Shown piece by piece: positions 1 through 9,307 of a stretch of 64,000 nt of DNA. Each line of letters begins with the position of its first letter. Position 1 is the first letter of the stretch. The stretch is from Armatimonadota bacterium. Lineage in GTDB: Bacteria > Sysuimicrobiota > Sysuimicrobiia > Sysuimicrobiales > Humicultoraceae. Below the pieces are notes generated by a model. The model searched no databases, had not been told where the DNA came from, and worked only from the letters and a program-made list of their open reading frames with translations. A program made the translations under genes and the position numbers. Location of the stretch: contig JAVHMA010000008.1 in NCBI GenBank assembly GCA_031081715.1, positions 30,939 through 94,938 of the forward strand, read 5' to 3'.

Positions 1-2749
1 TGATGCCGAGCAGCGACATGATGCTGACGTTGATCCGGGTCAGGAACAGCAGCGGGAACACGCCCACCGCCGCCAGCGGAATGGTAAACAGGATCGTGAA
101 GGGGTGGGCGAGCGATTCGAACTGCGCGGCCATGACCATGTAGACGAACAGGATCGCCAGCGCGAGCGAGATGAGCATGTCGCGGAACGCCTCGGCCTGG
201 AACTCCGCCTCGCCGGCGAAGGCGATCGCGAAGCCGGGCGGGAGCGTCATCGCGTCGGTCCGGCGCTGGATGTCGGCGATCACCGCGCCCAGGGGCCGGT
301 CCTGCAGGTCGGCCGAGATGAGCGCGAACTGGACGCGGTTCTTGCGCTGGACCGACGCCGCGCCGCGCCGCTCGGTCATGGTCGCGACGTCGCGCAGCCG
401 GATCGCGGTGCCGTCCGGCGCGCGGCCGACCGCGATCTCGCCGAGCCGGTCCACGGAGGCCCGGTCCTCGGGCCGCGCGCGCACCGTGATGTCGTACTCG
501 TCGCCACCGATCCGGTAGCGCGTAACCGCGCTGCCCTCCACCGCGCTGCGGATCGCTGCCCCCACGACCGCGCTGCTCAGGCCGAAGCGGGCGGCCCGCT
601 CGCGGTCGAGCCGCACCTCGATCTCGGGCTTGCCGGCGGCCAGGGTGTTGTCCACGTTGATGGCGCCGGGGACCTCCCGCACCGCGGCCTCGACCTGCGC
701 GGCCAGGGCCTGCAGGCGCGCGGGATCGGGGCCCGAGACCTCCACCTGGATCGGCGCCTGGCCGCCACCGGCCTCGCTGGAAGCCGAGATCTTCACCTTC
801 GCGGCGGGCACGCCGGCCAGCCGGCCGCGCAGGTCCTCCATGATCTCGAAGACCGAGCGGCGGCGCTGGTCCTTGCCGACCAGGCTCACCGCGATCTCGG
901 CGATCTGCGAGCCCGGTGTCTGGAACCCGAACCCCTGCGAGAGCGCCCCGACCTGGGTGAAGAACGTCTTCACCTCCGGGGTCCGGCGCAGCGCCTCCTC
1001 CGCCTGCCGGGCCGCCGCGTCGGCCACCGCGAGCGAGCTGCCGATCGGCATCTCGATCCGGATGCGAAACTCCCCGGCATCGGAGACCGGGAAGAACTCC
1101 TTGCCGATGAGCGGCGAGGCGACCAGCGCCAGGCTGGCGACGAACGCCGCGGTGGCGACGCCGAGCGTGGCGAAGCGATGGCGCAGGCACCAGGCGAGCA
1201 CGGCCTGGTAGCGGACGGCCAGCCGATCGTAGGCAACGTCCCACCGGTCGAAGAACCGTCCCAGGCGTGTGCGGCTCTCCTCCCTCCGGCGCAGCCAGCG
1301 CGACGAGAGCATCGGGGTGAGGGTGAAGGCGATGAACACCGACAGCAGGTTGGCGAAGACCACGGTCAGGCCGAACTGCCGGAAGAACTGCCCGACGATC
1401 CCGCGCGTGAACGCGATGGGCACGAAGACCGCCACGTTCGTCAGCGTGCTGGCGAGCACGGCCAGCTCGATCTCGCGGGCCCCCTCGCGCGCGGCATCCC
1501 GCGGGGTGGGGTCGAGCTCCAGGTGCCGGTTGATGTTCTCGGTGACGACGATGGCGTTGTCCACGAGCACGCCGACCGCGACCGCCATCCCCAGCAGCGA
1601 CATGATGTTGATGGTGAACCCCGAAAAGTACAGGGGCATGGCCGTCGCCACGATTGCCGTCGGCATCGAGAGCGCGATGATCGCCGTGCTCCGCACGTTG
1701 TGGAGGAACAGAAACACCACGATCGCGACCAGGACCGCGCCGAGCACCAGGTTGCCCTGGACGTCGGCGACCGAGGAGCGGATGAAGAGTGACTGATCCT
1801 GGGCGATCCCGAAGGTGATGTCGCCGGGCAGGGTACGCTGGAGCTCGGCGATGGCGCGGCGCACGCCGTCGGCGATCGCCACGGTGTTGGCGCCGGCCTG
1901 CTTCTGGACGGTCAGGCCCACGCTGTCGCGTCCGTTCAGCCGGGTGTACTGCGTAGGGTCGCGCTGGAGGTCGCGGATGACCGCGACGTCGTCCAGGCGT
2001 ACGAGCGCTCCGCCGGGCCGCGCGATGCGCAGGGCAGCGATCTCCTCTAGGCTGGTGAACTGCCCGGCGAGCCGCACCAGGAACTCCCGGGTGCGCTCGG
2101 TGATCCGGCCGCCGGGGATGTTGACGTTCTCCGCCCGCAGCGCCTCCTCGACCTGCCCGACGGTCAGGCCGTAGGCGCGGAGGCGATCCTGGTCCACCTC
2201 GACGCGGATCTCGCGGACCAGCCCGCCGCTTACGTTGACCGCGGCCACGCCCGCCACGCGCTCGAACCGCGGCTTGACGATATCGTCCGCCAGCCGGCGC
2301 AGCTCGCGCGGCGACCGGGCGCCGCTCAGCCCAATGTTGAGGACGGGTTCCGAGGCGAAGTCGAACTTGGCGACGATCGGCTCCTCGGCGTCGCGCGGAA
2401 AGCGCACCTTCGCGATGTCCACGCGCTGGCGGACGTCGGCCGTCGCCGCGTCCACGTTCGTCCCCAGCGCGAACTCCACGCCCGTGAACACCTGCCCCTC
2501 GGTCGCGAGCGTGCGCACCTGGCGCACGTTGGGCAGGCTGGAGAGCTGCTCCTCGAGCGGCTCCGCGATGAGCTGCTGGACCTCGTCCGGCCCTGCGCCG
2601 GGGTAGAGGACGGTCACCGACACGAAGGGGAACTGGATGTTGGGAAACAGCTCGACCGGGAGCCGCACGTACGACACGAGCCCCAGCACCATCAGGGCGC
2701 TGATGAGCATCAGGACGAAGACGGGTCGCCGGACGGCCAGCGCCGACAC
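1..2749 (-). CDS. RND-family multidrug/metal efflux transporter (HAE1/AcrB-like), 3' end outside window
   Basis: Inner-membrane proton-driven efflux pump subunit. About 916 codons are present; HAE1 proteins are usually about 1020-1070 residues, so the last 100-150 are off the edge. The GTG start (2749-2747) shares its first base with the adaptor stop (TAGTG). The N-terminus begins VSALAVRRPVFVLMLISALM, the classic first RND membrane helix, followed by the porter-domain motif YPGAGPDEVQQ. The TM4 proton-relay stretch reads GVLVDNAIVVTENI: the second Asp of the AcrB DD pair is Asn, as in SwrC-type pumps. It is co-translated with the adaptor and probably works with an outer-membrane channel encoded elsewhere. 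The substrate cannot be inferred. Confidence 0.93.
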   Translation of the reverse strand, partial: MSALAVRRPVFVLMLISALMVLGLVSYVRLPVELFPNIQFPFVSVTVLYPGAGPDEVQQLIAEPLEEQLSSLPNVRQVRTLATEGQVFTGVEFALGTNVDAATADVRQRVDIAKVRFPRDAEEPIVAKFDFASEPVLNIGLSGARSPRELRRLADDIVKPRFERVAGVAAVNVSGGLVREIRVEVDQDRLRAYGLTVGQVEEALRAENVNIPGGRITERTREFLVRLAGQFTSLEEIAALRIARPGGALVRLDDVAVIRDLQRDPTQYTRLNGRDSVGLTVQKQAGANTVAIADGVRRAIAELQRTLPGDITFGIAQDQSLFIRSSVADVQGNLVLGAVLVAIVVFLFLHNVRSTAIIALSMPTAIVATAMPLYFSGFTINIMSLLGMAVAVGVLVDNAIVVTENINRHLELDPTPRDAAREGAREIELAVLASTLTNVAVFVPIAFTRGIVGQFFRQFGLTVVFANLLSVFIAFTLTPMLSSRWLRRREESRTRLGRFFDRWDVAYDRLAVRYQAVLAWCLRHRFATLGVATAAFVASLALVASPLIGKEFFPVSDAGEFRIRIEMPIGSSLAVADAAARQAEEALRRTPEVKTFFTQVGALSQGFGFQTPGSQIAEIAVSLVGKDQRRRSVFEIMEDLRGRLAGVPAAKVKISASSEAGGGQAPIQVEVSGPDPARLQALAAQVEAAVREVPGAINVDNTLAAGKPEIEVRLDRERAARFGLSSAVVGAAIRSAVEGSAVTRYRIGGDEYDITVRARPEDRASVDRLGEIAVGRAPDGTAIRLRDVATMTERRGAASVQRKNRVQFALISADLQDRPLGAVIADIQRRTDAMTLPPGFAIAFAGEAEFQAEAFRDMLISLALAILFVYMVMAAQFESLAHPFTILFTIPLAAVGVFPLLFLTRINVSIMSLLGI

Positions 2750-4095
2750 TAGCGGTTCACCACCGTGACCGCGGTTCCGGCGCTCAACCCCTCGGGGCCC
2801 AGCACCACGACCTCCTCGCCCTCCGCGACGCCCGAGAGGACCTGGACGACCTCGCCTTGCGCCAGACCGAGCGTCACGGACCGGACCTGCACCACGCCGC
2901 CGGTGATCACGCGCACCACCGGCCGCTCGCCGCCGTCCACCGCCACGCGCGGCACGACCACGACGCCCGCTCGCCGCTCCACGACGATCTCACCGCGCGC
3001 GAACGTGCCCGGGGTGGCTCCCTCCGGAGGCGCGTTCAGGCGGAGCCGCACGGCCGCCGCGCGGCTCAGCGGGTCGGCGGCCGGCGAGACCAGGCGCACC
3101 ACCGCGCGCACCGGTGTCTCGGGTGCACTCTCCAGGCGCACAACGGCCGGCTGCCCGGCGCGCACCAGGCCGATGTCCCGCTCGCCCACCGTGACCTCGA
3201 CCTCCAGGGCGACCTCGTCGTAGACCTGCGCGACAGGCTGCCCGCGGCCCGCGAAGTCGCCGGAGACCAGGAAGTCGCCGGGCACGGCGGCGAGACCGGT
3301 GACCCGGCCCGCGAACGGCGCGCGGATCGTCATGGCGGCCAGGCGCTGCCGGGCGATCGCCGCGACCGCGCGCGCCTGGGCGACCTGCGCGCGCGCGGCG
3401 GCCAGGTCCTCGTCGCGCGCACCGGCCTGGGTCATCTCCCACTGCTGTCGCGCGGAGTCGGCCGCGGTGCGCGCGATCTCCAGCTGCGCCTGCGCCGCCT
3501 GCACCTGCGCGCGCGCCTGCTCGTAGCGGAGCCGCGCCTGGTCCACCTGCGCCTGCGCAACCGCGCCCTCGCGCAGCAGGGCCTCCTGACGCCGGAGGTC
3601 GCTCTCGGCCACGCGCAGGGCAGCCTCGGAGACCGCGACCTGCGTCTCGGCGGCCTTCACCTGGTTCTGGGCCTGGGTGAAGGCGTTGTAGACTACCTGC
3701 CGCTCCTGCGGCCGCTGACCGCGCTCGAGCAGCGCGAGGCGCGCCTCGGCCGCGGCCACCGCGGCCTCGGCCTGGCGCAGCTCGGCGCGCTGGTCGCTCG
3801 CGTCGAGCTCGAGCAGCGCGGCGCCGGCGGCCACCCGGGCGCCGTCCTGCACCAACACGCGCGCCACGCGGCCACTGATCTTCGGATAGAGACTCGCCGT
3901 CCGCGCGGACGTCACGGTCCCGCTGACCTCGACCGCGCGGACCACGTCGGCGCGGCGCGCCGCGGCCACCTCCACCGGCACGCGCGACGGCGCGGCCTGG
4001 CTCGCGGGCGCCGCGGACCGTCCCCGGCCCAGCAGCACACCCGCGGCGGCCAGCGCGGCCACGACGACCACGAGCCCCACCCACCAGCGACGCAT
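2749..4095 (-). CDS. RND efflux periplasmic adaptor (HlyD/membrane fusion protein family)
   Basis: 448-residue adaptor that links the inner-membrane pump to an outer-membrane channel. The start MRRWWVGLVVVV was chosen because an AGGAG lies 8-9 bases upstream; the longer in-frame N-terminus lacks a good site. An N-terminal signal anchor (about residues 4-25) is followed by a lipoyl-like half (KISGRVARVLVQDGARVAAG), a long Ala/Gln/Arg-rich coiled-coil hairpin (about 95-230), the second lipoyl half (IRAPFAGRVTGLAAVPGDFL) and beta-barrel and membrane-proximal domains. This order is standard for RND adaptors. The gene directly precedes and overlaps the pump. Confidence 0.93.
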   Translation of the reverse strand: MRRWWVGLVVVVAALAAAGVLLGRGRSAAPASQAAPSRVPVEVAAARRADVVRAVEVSGTVTSARTASLYPKISGRVARVLVQDGARVAAGAALLELDASDQRAELRQAEAAVAAAEARLALLERGQRPQERQVVYNAFTQAQNQVKAAETQVAVSEAALRVAESDLRRQEALLREGAVAQAQVDQARLRYEQARAQVQAAQAQLEIARTAADSARQQWEMTQAGARDEDLAAARAQVAQARAVAAIARQRLAAMTIRAPFAGRVTGLAAVPGDFLVSGDFAGRGQPVAQVYDEVALEVEVTVGERDIGLVRAGQPAVVRLESAPETPVRAVVRLVSPAADPLSRAAAVRLRLNAPPEGATPGTFARGEIVVERRAGVVVVPRVAVDGGERPVVRVITGGVVQVRSVTLGLAQGEVVQVLSGVAEGEEVVVLGPEGLSAGTAVTVVNR

Positions 4096-4227
4096 GATCC
4101 CAAACTCCTCCCTCATGCGGGCCGGCGGCACATGCCGCCGGCCCGCAGCCCATTCTGCCACGTTCCTGCGGGCCTGAACATGGACGGACGACCGCTTCGG
4201 CGGTGGGCAGCCCGGGCGGACGAGCGG

Positions 4228-5328
4228 CTAGCCGTCCAGCCGGCGGCGCCGGATGTCCTCGTCGATGGCGTTCCGCAGGCGGGTCATCACACCGGTGGCC
4301 GCCTCGCGCGGCGACGCGACGCCGGGGGGCAGGTCGTCGGCGCCGAACCGCAGCACGGCGAAGCCGCGAGCGAAGACGCCCCAGCCGCCGTCGGTCTCAC
4401 GCGCGGTCACCTCGTAGGGCTCCAGGTCGCTGTCGAACAGCCGGTCGAGCGTCTCGGCGGCCTCGCGGATCCGCTCCAGGCTCCGCAGCCGCACGATGGG
4501 ACGGTCGTTCACGACGATCTCGGCGTAGGGCGCGCCACCCTCGCTCCCGCCTCGCACCGACAGCACCAGATAGTTCATCGGCGTGCGCCGGTTGAGCGGA
4601 ATGCCGCGCGCCCGCAGCGCGTCGTGCACGTACTGTACGCGCTCGGCCGTCCGCGGGTGATCGGCGAACGCGTACACCTCGAGCTGCCCGGTGAACCGCT
4701 CCAACCGGTGGAGGCGCTCCAGCACCGTGAGCACGCCGACCGGGCTGTACGGTGTCCGGGTCAGGTAGTCCACCGAGGCCAGGTCCGCCTCCCGCTCGAG
4801 GTCGCGGCTGTAGCCGGCCATGAACCCGGCGGCGAGCAGGCTCGCCCCCTGGAAGAGGGTGGGGTCGCGGGTGAAGATCGCGACCAGCAGTGTGAGGAAG
4901 AGCGCACGGTTCGCCCGTCGCTGCATCTCCATCCCGTGGCCGAGCGCAGCGTGGGCGGCCTCGTGGGCCAGCACCGCCGCGAGCTCGTGATCGCTGCGCA
5001 CGAACCCGAGCAACCCCGCGGTCACGTAGATGAAGCCGCCGGGCAGCGCCACGGCGTTGACCTGGGGGATGTCCACGATCTTGAAGGTATATGGCAGGTG
5101 CGGCCGGGGCGTCTGCGCCGCGACGACCGCGCCGATGCGCGCCACGCGCGCCACCGCCGCCTCATCGGTGACGAGCTTGTACCGCGACTCGATCTGCTGC
5201 GCCGCCTGGCGACCCGCCTGAATCTCGGCGGCCTCCACGGACGGCGCGGCGACCGCGCGGAGCGGAAGCAGCGCCGCGACCAGCAGCGCGGCGAGCAGGA
5301 CGATCGTCGGCCGTCGGAGCCGGGTCAT
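4228..5328 (-). CDS. M48-family metalloprotease, secreted or membrane anchored
   Basis: 366-residue zinc protease of the BepA/HtpX/Oma1 superfamily. Start MTRLRRPTIVLLAALL gives a signal peptide or anchor (residues about 7-28), with a GGGGGACG-like ribosome site upstream. The zinc motif HEAAH lies at residues 122-126, and the third ligand is E178 in the EREAD motif. The segment NAVALPGGFIYVTAGLL is typical of M48 peptidases. In the BepA-like branch such proteins handle outer-membrane protein quality control; whether this one does is inference. It lies between tatD and the efflux adaptor on the same strand, 62 bp after tatD. Confidence 0.9.
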   Translation of the reverse strand: MTRLRRPTIVLLAALLVAALLPLRAVAAPSVEAAEIQAGRQAAQQIESRYKLVTDEAAVARVARIGAVVAAQTPRPHLPYTFKIVDIPQVNAVALPGGFIYVTAGLLGFVRSDHELAAVLAHEAAHAALGHGMEMQRRANRALFLTLLVAIFTRDPTLFQGASLLAAGFMAGYSRDLEREADLASVDYLTRTPYSPVGVLTVLERLHRLERFTGQLEVYAFADHPRTAERVQYVHDALRARGIPLNRRTPMNYLVLSVRGGSEGGAPYAEIVVNDRPIVRLRSLERIREAAETLDRLFDSDLEPYEVTARETDGGWGVFARGFAVLRFGADDLPPGVASPREAATGVMTRLRNAIDEDIRRRRLDG

Positions 5329-5391
5329 GCCGCGTCCCCCATTCCCTGCCGGCATCGTCCCCATCCCCTTGCGGTATTGTAACGCGGAATG

Positions 5392-6186
5392 CTACTCGCG
5401 GGTTGCGAGCCGGGTCAGCCCGAACGCCTCGCGGGCGTTCGCGGACGCCACCTCGGCGACCGTGCCGGGCGCCACGCCGCGCGCGGCGGCGGCGGCACGG
5501 GCGACGAGCGGCAGGTAGGCGGGCTCGTTGCGACGGCCGCGGTGCGGCTCGGGCGGTAGGTACGGCGCATCGGTCTCGAGCAGGAACCGGTCGGGCGGGA
5601 CGTAGGCGACCACCTCGAGCGCCCGGCGCGCGTTCCGGTAGGTGAGCGGGCCGCCGAATCCCAGATAGTACCCGCGGTCCAGGCAGCGCCGCGCCACCTC
5701 CAGCGAGCTCGAGAAGCAGTGCATGACCACGCGCGCCGGCTCCTCTTCCGCCAGCACGCGCAGCACCTCGGCGTACGCGTCCCGGCAGTGGACGATCACC
5801 GGGAGCCCGCTGGCGCGCGCGAGCGCCAGGTGCGCGCGGAACGCGCGCTCCTGTGCCTCGCGCGGCGCGAAGTCGCGGTAGAAGTCCAGCCCGGTCTCGC
5901 CGATGGCCACCACCCGCGGGTGCCGGGCCAGGAGCGCCAGCGTCGCGAGGGCCTCCGCGGAAACCGCAGCCGCATCGTGCGGGTGCACCGCAACCGCCGC
6001 ATAGACATCGGGGTGTGCCTCCGCGAGCGCCACCGCGCGGCGGCTGGACTCGACCGAGGTCCCCACGGTGACCAACCCGCCGACCCCGGCCGCGCGGGCC
6101 CGCCGCAGCACGCCGTCGCGATCGGCGTCGAACGCCTCGTCGTCCAGGTGCACGTGCGAGTCGAACAAGTCCAGCGTCACGCCCAC
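5392..6186 (-). CDS. tatD: TatD-family metal-dependent hydrolase / DNase
   Basis: 264-residue TIM-barrel amidohydrolase, the usual length for TatD. The metal-binding DSHVHLDD motif sits at residues 9-16. Further family motifs are AIGETGLDFYRD, the VIVHCRDA histidine motif, VMHCFSSS and LLETDAPYLPPEP. TatD proteins are 3'-5' exonucleases with roles in DNA repair. The gene follows metG by 48 bp on the same strand; a metG-tatD pair is common in bacteria. The first codon is GTG, and a second GTG two codons later is equally possible since no strong ribosome site separates them. Confidence 0.95.
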   Translation of the reverse strand: MGVTLDLFDSHVHLDDEAFDADRDGVLRRARAAGVGGLVTVGTSVESSRRAVALAEAHPDVYAAVAVHPHDAAAVSAEALATLALLARHPRVVAIGETGLDFYRDFAPREAQERAFRAHLALARASGLPVIVHCRDAYAEVLRVLAEEEPARVVMHCFSSSLEVARRCLDRGYYLGFGGPLTYRNARRALEVVAYVPPDRFLLETDAPYLPPEPHRGRRNEPAYLPLVARAAAAARGVAPGTVAEVASANAREAFGLTRLATRE

Positions 6187-6234
6187 CAGTCTACTGGAGG
6201 CCGCGCAGTGGCCGCAACCGAAGGGGTTCCGCCG

Positions 6235-8169
6235 TCAGGTCACTCTCGCGCCGGTCGGGGCGGCGCCGTCCACCGTGAGGATCGCGACGTCGTCGCCCCA
6301 CGTGGCCGCCAGCAGCATCCCGCGCGACTCGACGCCGCGCACCTTCCGGGGCTGCAAGTTGGCCACCACCACGATGCGCCGACCCACCAGGTCCTCCGGG
6401 CGGTAGTGCGTGGCGATGCCGGCGACCAGCGTGCGCACCTCGTCACCGACGTCAACGGTGAGCTTGACCAGCTTCTCGGTCCCGGCGACCCGCTCGGCGG
6501 CCTTCACCTCCGCCACCCGGAGGTCGACCCGCCTGAACTCGTCGATCGTGATCTGGTCCACCACCGTGCCCTCCTTCGTCTCGCGCGGCGCGGGCGCCCC
6601 CGCCGGCGGCACGCGGGTCTCCACCCGAGGGAACACCGGCGCGCCGGGCCGGACCTGGCAGCCGGCCGGCAGTCCGCCCCAGCGCGCGGCGTCCGCCAGT
6701 CGCTGGCCGTCGAGCGGGGCCGGCGCGCCGAGCTGCTCCCAGACGCGCGCGGCCGCGACGGGCAGTACCGGCGCGAGCACGATCGTCGCGACGCGCAGCG
6801 CCTCCAGCGTATTGGAGAGAATGGTCCCGGCGCGCTTGGGGCTGCGCCGCAGCACCGTCCAAGGCGCCTCCTCGTCGATGTACTTGTTTGCCGCGCCGAG
6901 CAGCCGCCAGACCTCGGCGAGCGCGCCGCTGAAGTTGAACCGGTCCACCTGCGCCAGCACCGCGACGGGGGTTGCCTCGCCGAGCGCCCGCAGCGCCGCA
7001 TCGCCCCCTTCCTCGGGCCCGCGCGCGGGCAGCCGGCCGCCGAACTCGCGGGCCACCAGCGGCAGCGTACGGTTGAGCAGGTTGCCGTAGTCGTTGGCCA
7101 GGTCGGCGTTGAAGCGGGCGACGAGCGCCGCGCGGCTGAAGTCGCCGTCCTCGCCGAACGGCACGTCCCGCAGCAGGAAGTAGCGCACGGCGTCCACGCA
7201 GACATCGTGCGCGCCGCCCGAGCGAGCTGCCAGCTCGCGCGCGACCTCCACCGGGTCGATGACGTTGCCGAGCGACTTGCTGATCTTCTGCCCCTCGACG
7301 GTCAGGAACCCGTGCACGATGACCTGGCGCGGCGGTTCGAGCCCCGCCGAGAGCAGCATGGCGGGCCACAGCAGCGAGTGAAACCGGTTGATGTCCTTGC
7401 CGATGACGTGGTGGGCCGGCCACCAGCGCCGGAACTCCTCCTCGTCCCGACCGAAGCCGACCGCCGAGATGTAGTTGGTCAGGGCGTCGAACCAGACGTA
7501 GACCAGATGCGCCGGGTCGCCGGGCACGGGGATGCCCCAGCCCCGGAGCTTGTCCACGGGCCGCGAGACCGAGATGTCCTCGAGCCCCTCGATGAGGTTG
7601 GCCATCTCGGCGTAGCGGCTCTGCGGCACGACGAAGTCGGGCCGCGACTCGAACAGGCGCCGCAGGTGCGTCCGATAGCTGGACAGCCGGAAGAAGTAGT
7701 TCTCTTCCTCCACCACCACGGGCTCGGTCCCGTGGTCGGGGCACTTCCCGTCCACCAGGTCGCTGAGCGTCACGAACGCCTCGTGACCGACGCAGTAGAG
7801 CGCCCGGTAGTTCTTCTTGTAGAGGTCCCCGGCGGCCGCCACGCGGCGCCAGATCTCGGCTACGCCCGCGGCGTGCCGGGGTTCGGTGGTGCGGATGAAG
7901 TCGTCGATCGACAGGTGGAGCTGGTCCTGCAGCGCTCGGAACTTCGCCGCGTTCTCGTCCACAAAGTCGCGTACCTCGCGCCCGGCGGCCTGCGCCGAGG
8001 TGACGTTCTTCTGCCCGTGCTCGTCGGTGCCGGTGAGGAAGTGGACGTCCCAGCCGCGCAGACGATGATAGCGCGCGAGCGCATCGGCCAAAATCTTCTC
8101 GTACGCGTGGCCGATGTGCGGGCTCGCGTTTACGTAGTCGATGGCGGTGGTCACGTAGAACCGGGCCAT
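6235..8169 (-). CDS. metG: Methionyl-tRNA synthetase with C-terminal tRNA-binding domain
   Basis: 644-residue class I synthetase that charges tRNA-Met. HIGH appears as PHIGHAYEKILADALARYH; the KMSKS loop is KISKS in GQKISKSLGNVIDP. The connective peptide is short with one cysteine pair (YCVGH ... GKCPDHG). The last ~105 residues form an EMAP/Trbp111-like tRNA-binding OB fold (VDLRVAEVKAAERVAGTEKL). The ATG at 8169 was preferred over 8178 because GAGGAG sits 9 bases before it and directly abuts the earlier ATG. The gene lies 13 bp after the MetE-like gene and downstream of the Met T-box leader, so its expression is probably raised when tRNA-Met is uncharged. Confidence 0.97.
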   Translation of the reverse strand: MARFYVTTAIDYVNASPHIGHAYEKILADALARYHRLRGWDVHFLTGTDEHGQKNVTSAQAAGREVRDFVDENAAKFRALQDQLHLSIDDFIRTTEPRHAAGVAEIWRRVAAAGDLYKKNYRALYCVGHEAFVTLSDLVDGKCPDHGTEPVVVEEENYFFRLSSYRTHLRRLFESRPDFVVPQSRYAEMANLIEGLEDISVSRPVDKLRGWGIPVPGDPAHLVYVWFDALTNYISAVGFGRDEEEFRRWWPAHHVIGKDINRFHSLLWPAMLLSAGLEPPRQVIVHGFLTVEGQKISKSLGNVIDPVEVARELAARSGGAHDVCVDAVRYFLLRDVPFGEDGDFSRAALVARFNADLANDYGNLLNRTLPLVAREFGGRLPARGPEEGGDAALRALGEATPVAVLAQVDRFNFSGALAEVWRLLGAANKYIDEEAPWTVLRRSPKRAGTILSNTLEALRVATIVLAPVLPVAAARVWEQLGAPAPLDGQRLADAARWGGLPAGCQVRPGAPVFPRVETRVPPAGAPAPRETKEGTVVDQITIDEFRRVDLRVAEVKAAERVAGTEKLVKLTVDVGDEVRTLVAGIATHYRPEDLVGRRIVVVANLQPRKVRGVESRGMLLAATWGDDVAILTVDGAAPTGARVT

Positions 8170-8182
8170 GACGGCCATCTCC

Positions 8183-9298
8183 TCAGGCGCGGGCGCCGAC
8201 CGCCTCGCGCGCCAAGCGGGCGCCCTCCACCAGGTTCCGCAGCTTCGCGAACGCCACGTCCCAGGTCCGCGTTCGCAGCCCGCAGTCGGGGTTGCCCCAG
8301 ATCTTCTCCGCGCCGAGCACGCGCGCCGCCGCCAGCAGTTTGTCGCGGACCTCCTCCGGCGTCTCCAGCACGTCGGAGTGGACGTCGAGCACGCCGAGCC
8401 CGAGTTCGCGCGTATCCCCGAACTCCTTGAACAGGTGCACCACGTTGTAGTCGCCGGTGTTCTTGAACTCCAGGGCCAGGTGGTCCACCCGCATCTTCAG
8501 CAGCTCCGGGTAGAGCACCCGGTAGTTGCTGTAGCAAATGTGGATGCTGATCTTGGCGCGCACACCGTCGGTCGCGGCGTTGAACGCCTCGACCAAAATC
8601 GGCACCTCGTCGGGGTGCGTGGCCGCCGCCGGCTCGTCGATCTGGATCCAGTCGGCCCCGGCCGCGGCGAGCGCCTGCAGCGTCGGGTGCAGCACCTCGC
8701 GGGCCAGATCGAGCGTGAACGCGCGCTTCGCCTCGTACGCGCGCCGGCGCAGGTCGCGCTCGGCCGGATCGACCGTCTTCAGATAGTACTCGTTGAACGA
8801 CCAGTCCGCGAGCGTGTACGGACCGGTGATCGGGACCTTGACCGGTCGGCGCGCCACGGCCTTCACGTACTTCAACTCCTCCAGGTGAAACGGCTCGGTG
8901 AGCCGGACCCGGTCCACGACGGCCGCCTTCCGGTAATACTTGTTGTCGAACGACCGGACGTGGCCGTAGAAGTGGAAGCCCGCGATCCGCCGCACCGGAT
9001 ACTCGTACATCTCGATACGGCGGGCCTCGCCGTCGTAGACGACGTCGAGACCGGCCGCCTCCTGGAGTCGGATCGCGAAGAGCGCGGCCCAGTCGCGGAC
9101 GCGCTCCTTGTCGGGGCGCTCCGCGGCAAGCAGGGCCCGCAGCTCGCCCACCCCCGGAATCTCCAACCGCTCGGCCCAGCGGTCGAGCTCGGCCAGGTCG
9201 GCGGCCGAGGGCCGCTGCCCGCGCGTGGCCCGGACCAGCCAGCCCGGCTTCGCCAGGCTGCCGATCTCCTGCGTCGGGAAAAGCTTGGTCGGGTTCAC
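8183..9298 (-). CDS. Core MetE-type (cobalamin-independent-like) methionine synthase catalytic protein
   Basis: 371-residue protein equal to the C-terminal catalytic barrel of MetE, without the N-terminal barrel. All four zinc/homocysteine ligands expected for MetE are visible: H253 and C255 (SIHICYSNYR), E277 (LALEFK) and C339 (GNPDCGLRTR), plus the conserved DEP at 221-223. It should transfer a methyl group to homocysteine. Stand-alone core MetE proteins (the Mes families) often use donors other than folate, so the donor is open. It starts 9 bp after a second, zinc-less MetE-like gene and precedes metG; the whole run lies behind a Met T-box. Confidence 0.88.
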   Translation of the reverse strand: MNPTKLFPTQEIGSLAKPGWLVRATRGQRPSAADLAELDRWAERLEIPGVGELRALLAAERPDKERVRDWAALFAIRLQEAAGLDVVYDGEARRIEMYEYPVRRIAGFHFYGHVRSFDNKYYRKAAVVDRVRLTEPFHLEELKYVKAVARRPVKVPITGPYTLADWSFNEYYLKTVDPAERDLRRRAYEAKRAFTLDLAREVLHPTLQALAAAGADWIQIDEPAAATHPDEVPILVEAFNAATDGVRAKISIHICYSNYRVLYPELLKMRVDHLALEFKNTGDYNVVHLFKEFGDTRELGLGVLDVHSDVLETPEEVRDKLLAAARVLGAEKIWGNPDCGLRTRTWDVAFAKLRNLVEGARLAREAVGARA

Positions 9299-9307
9299 CT
9301 CGTCACC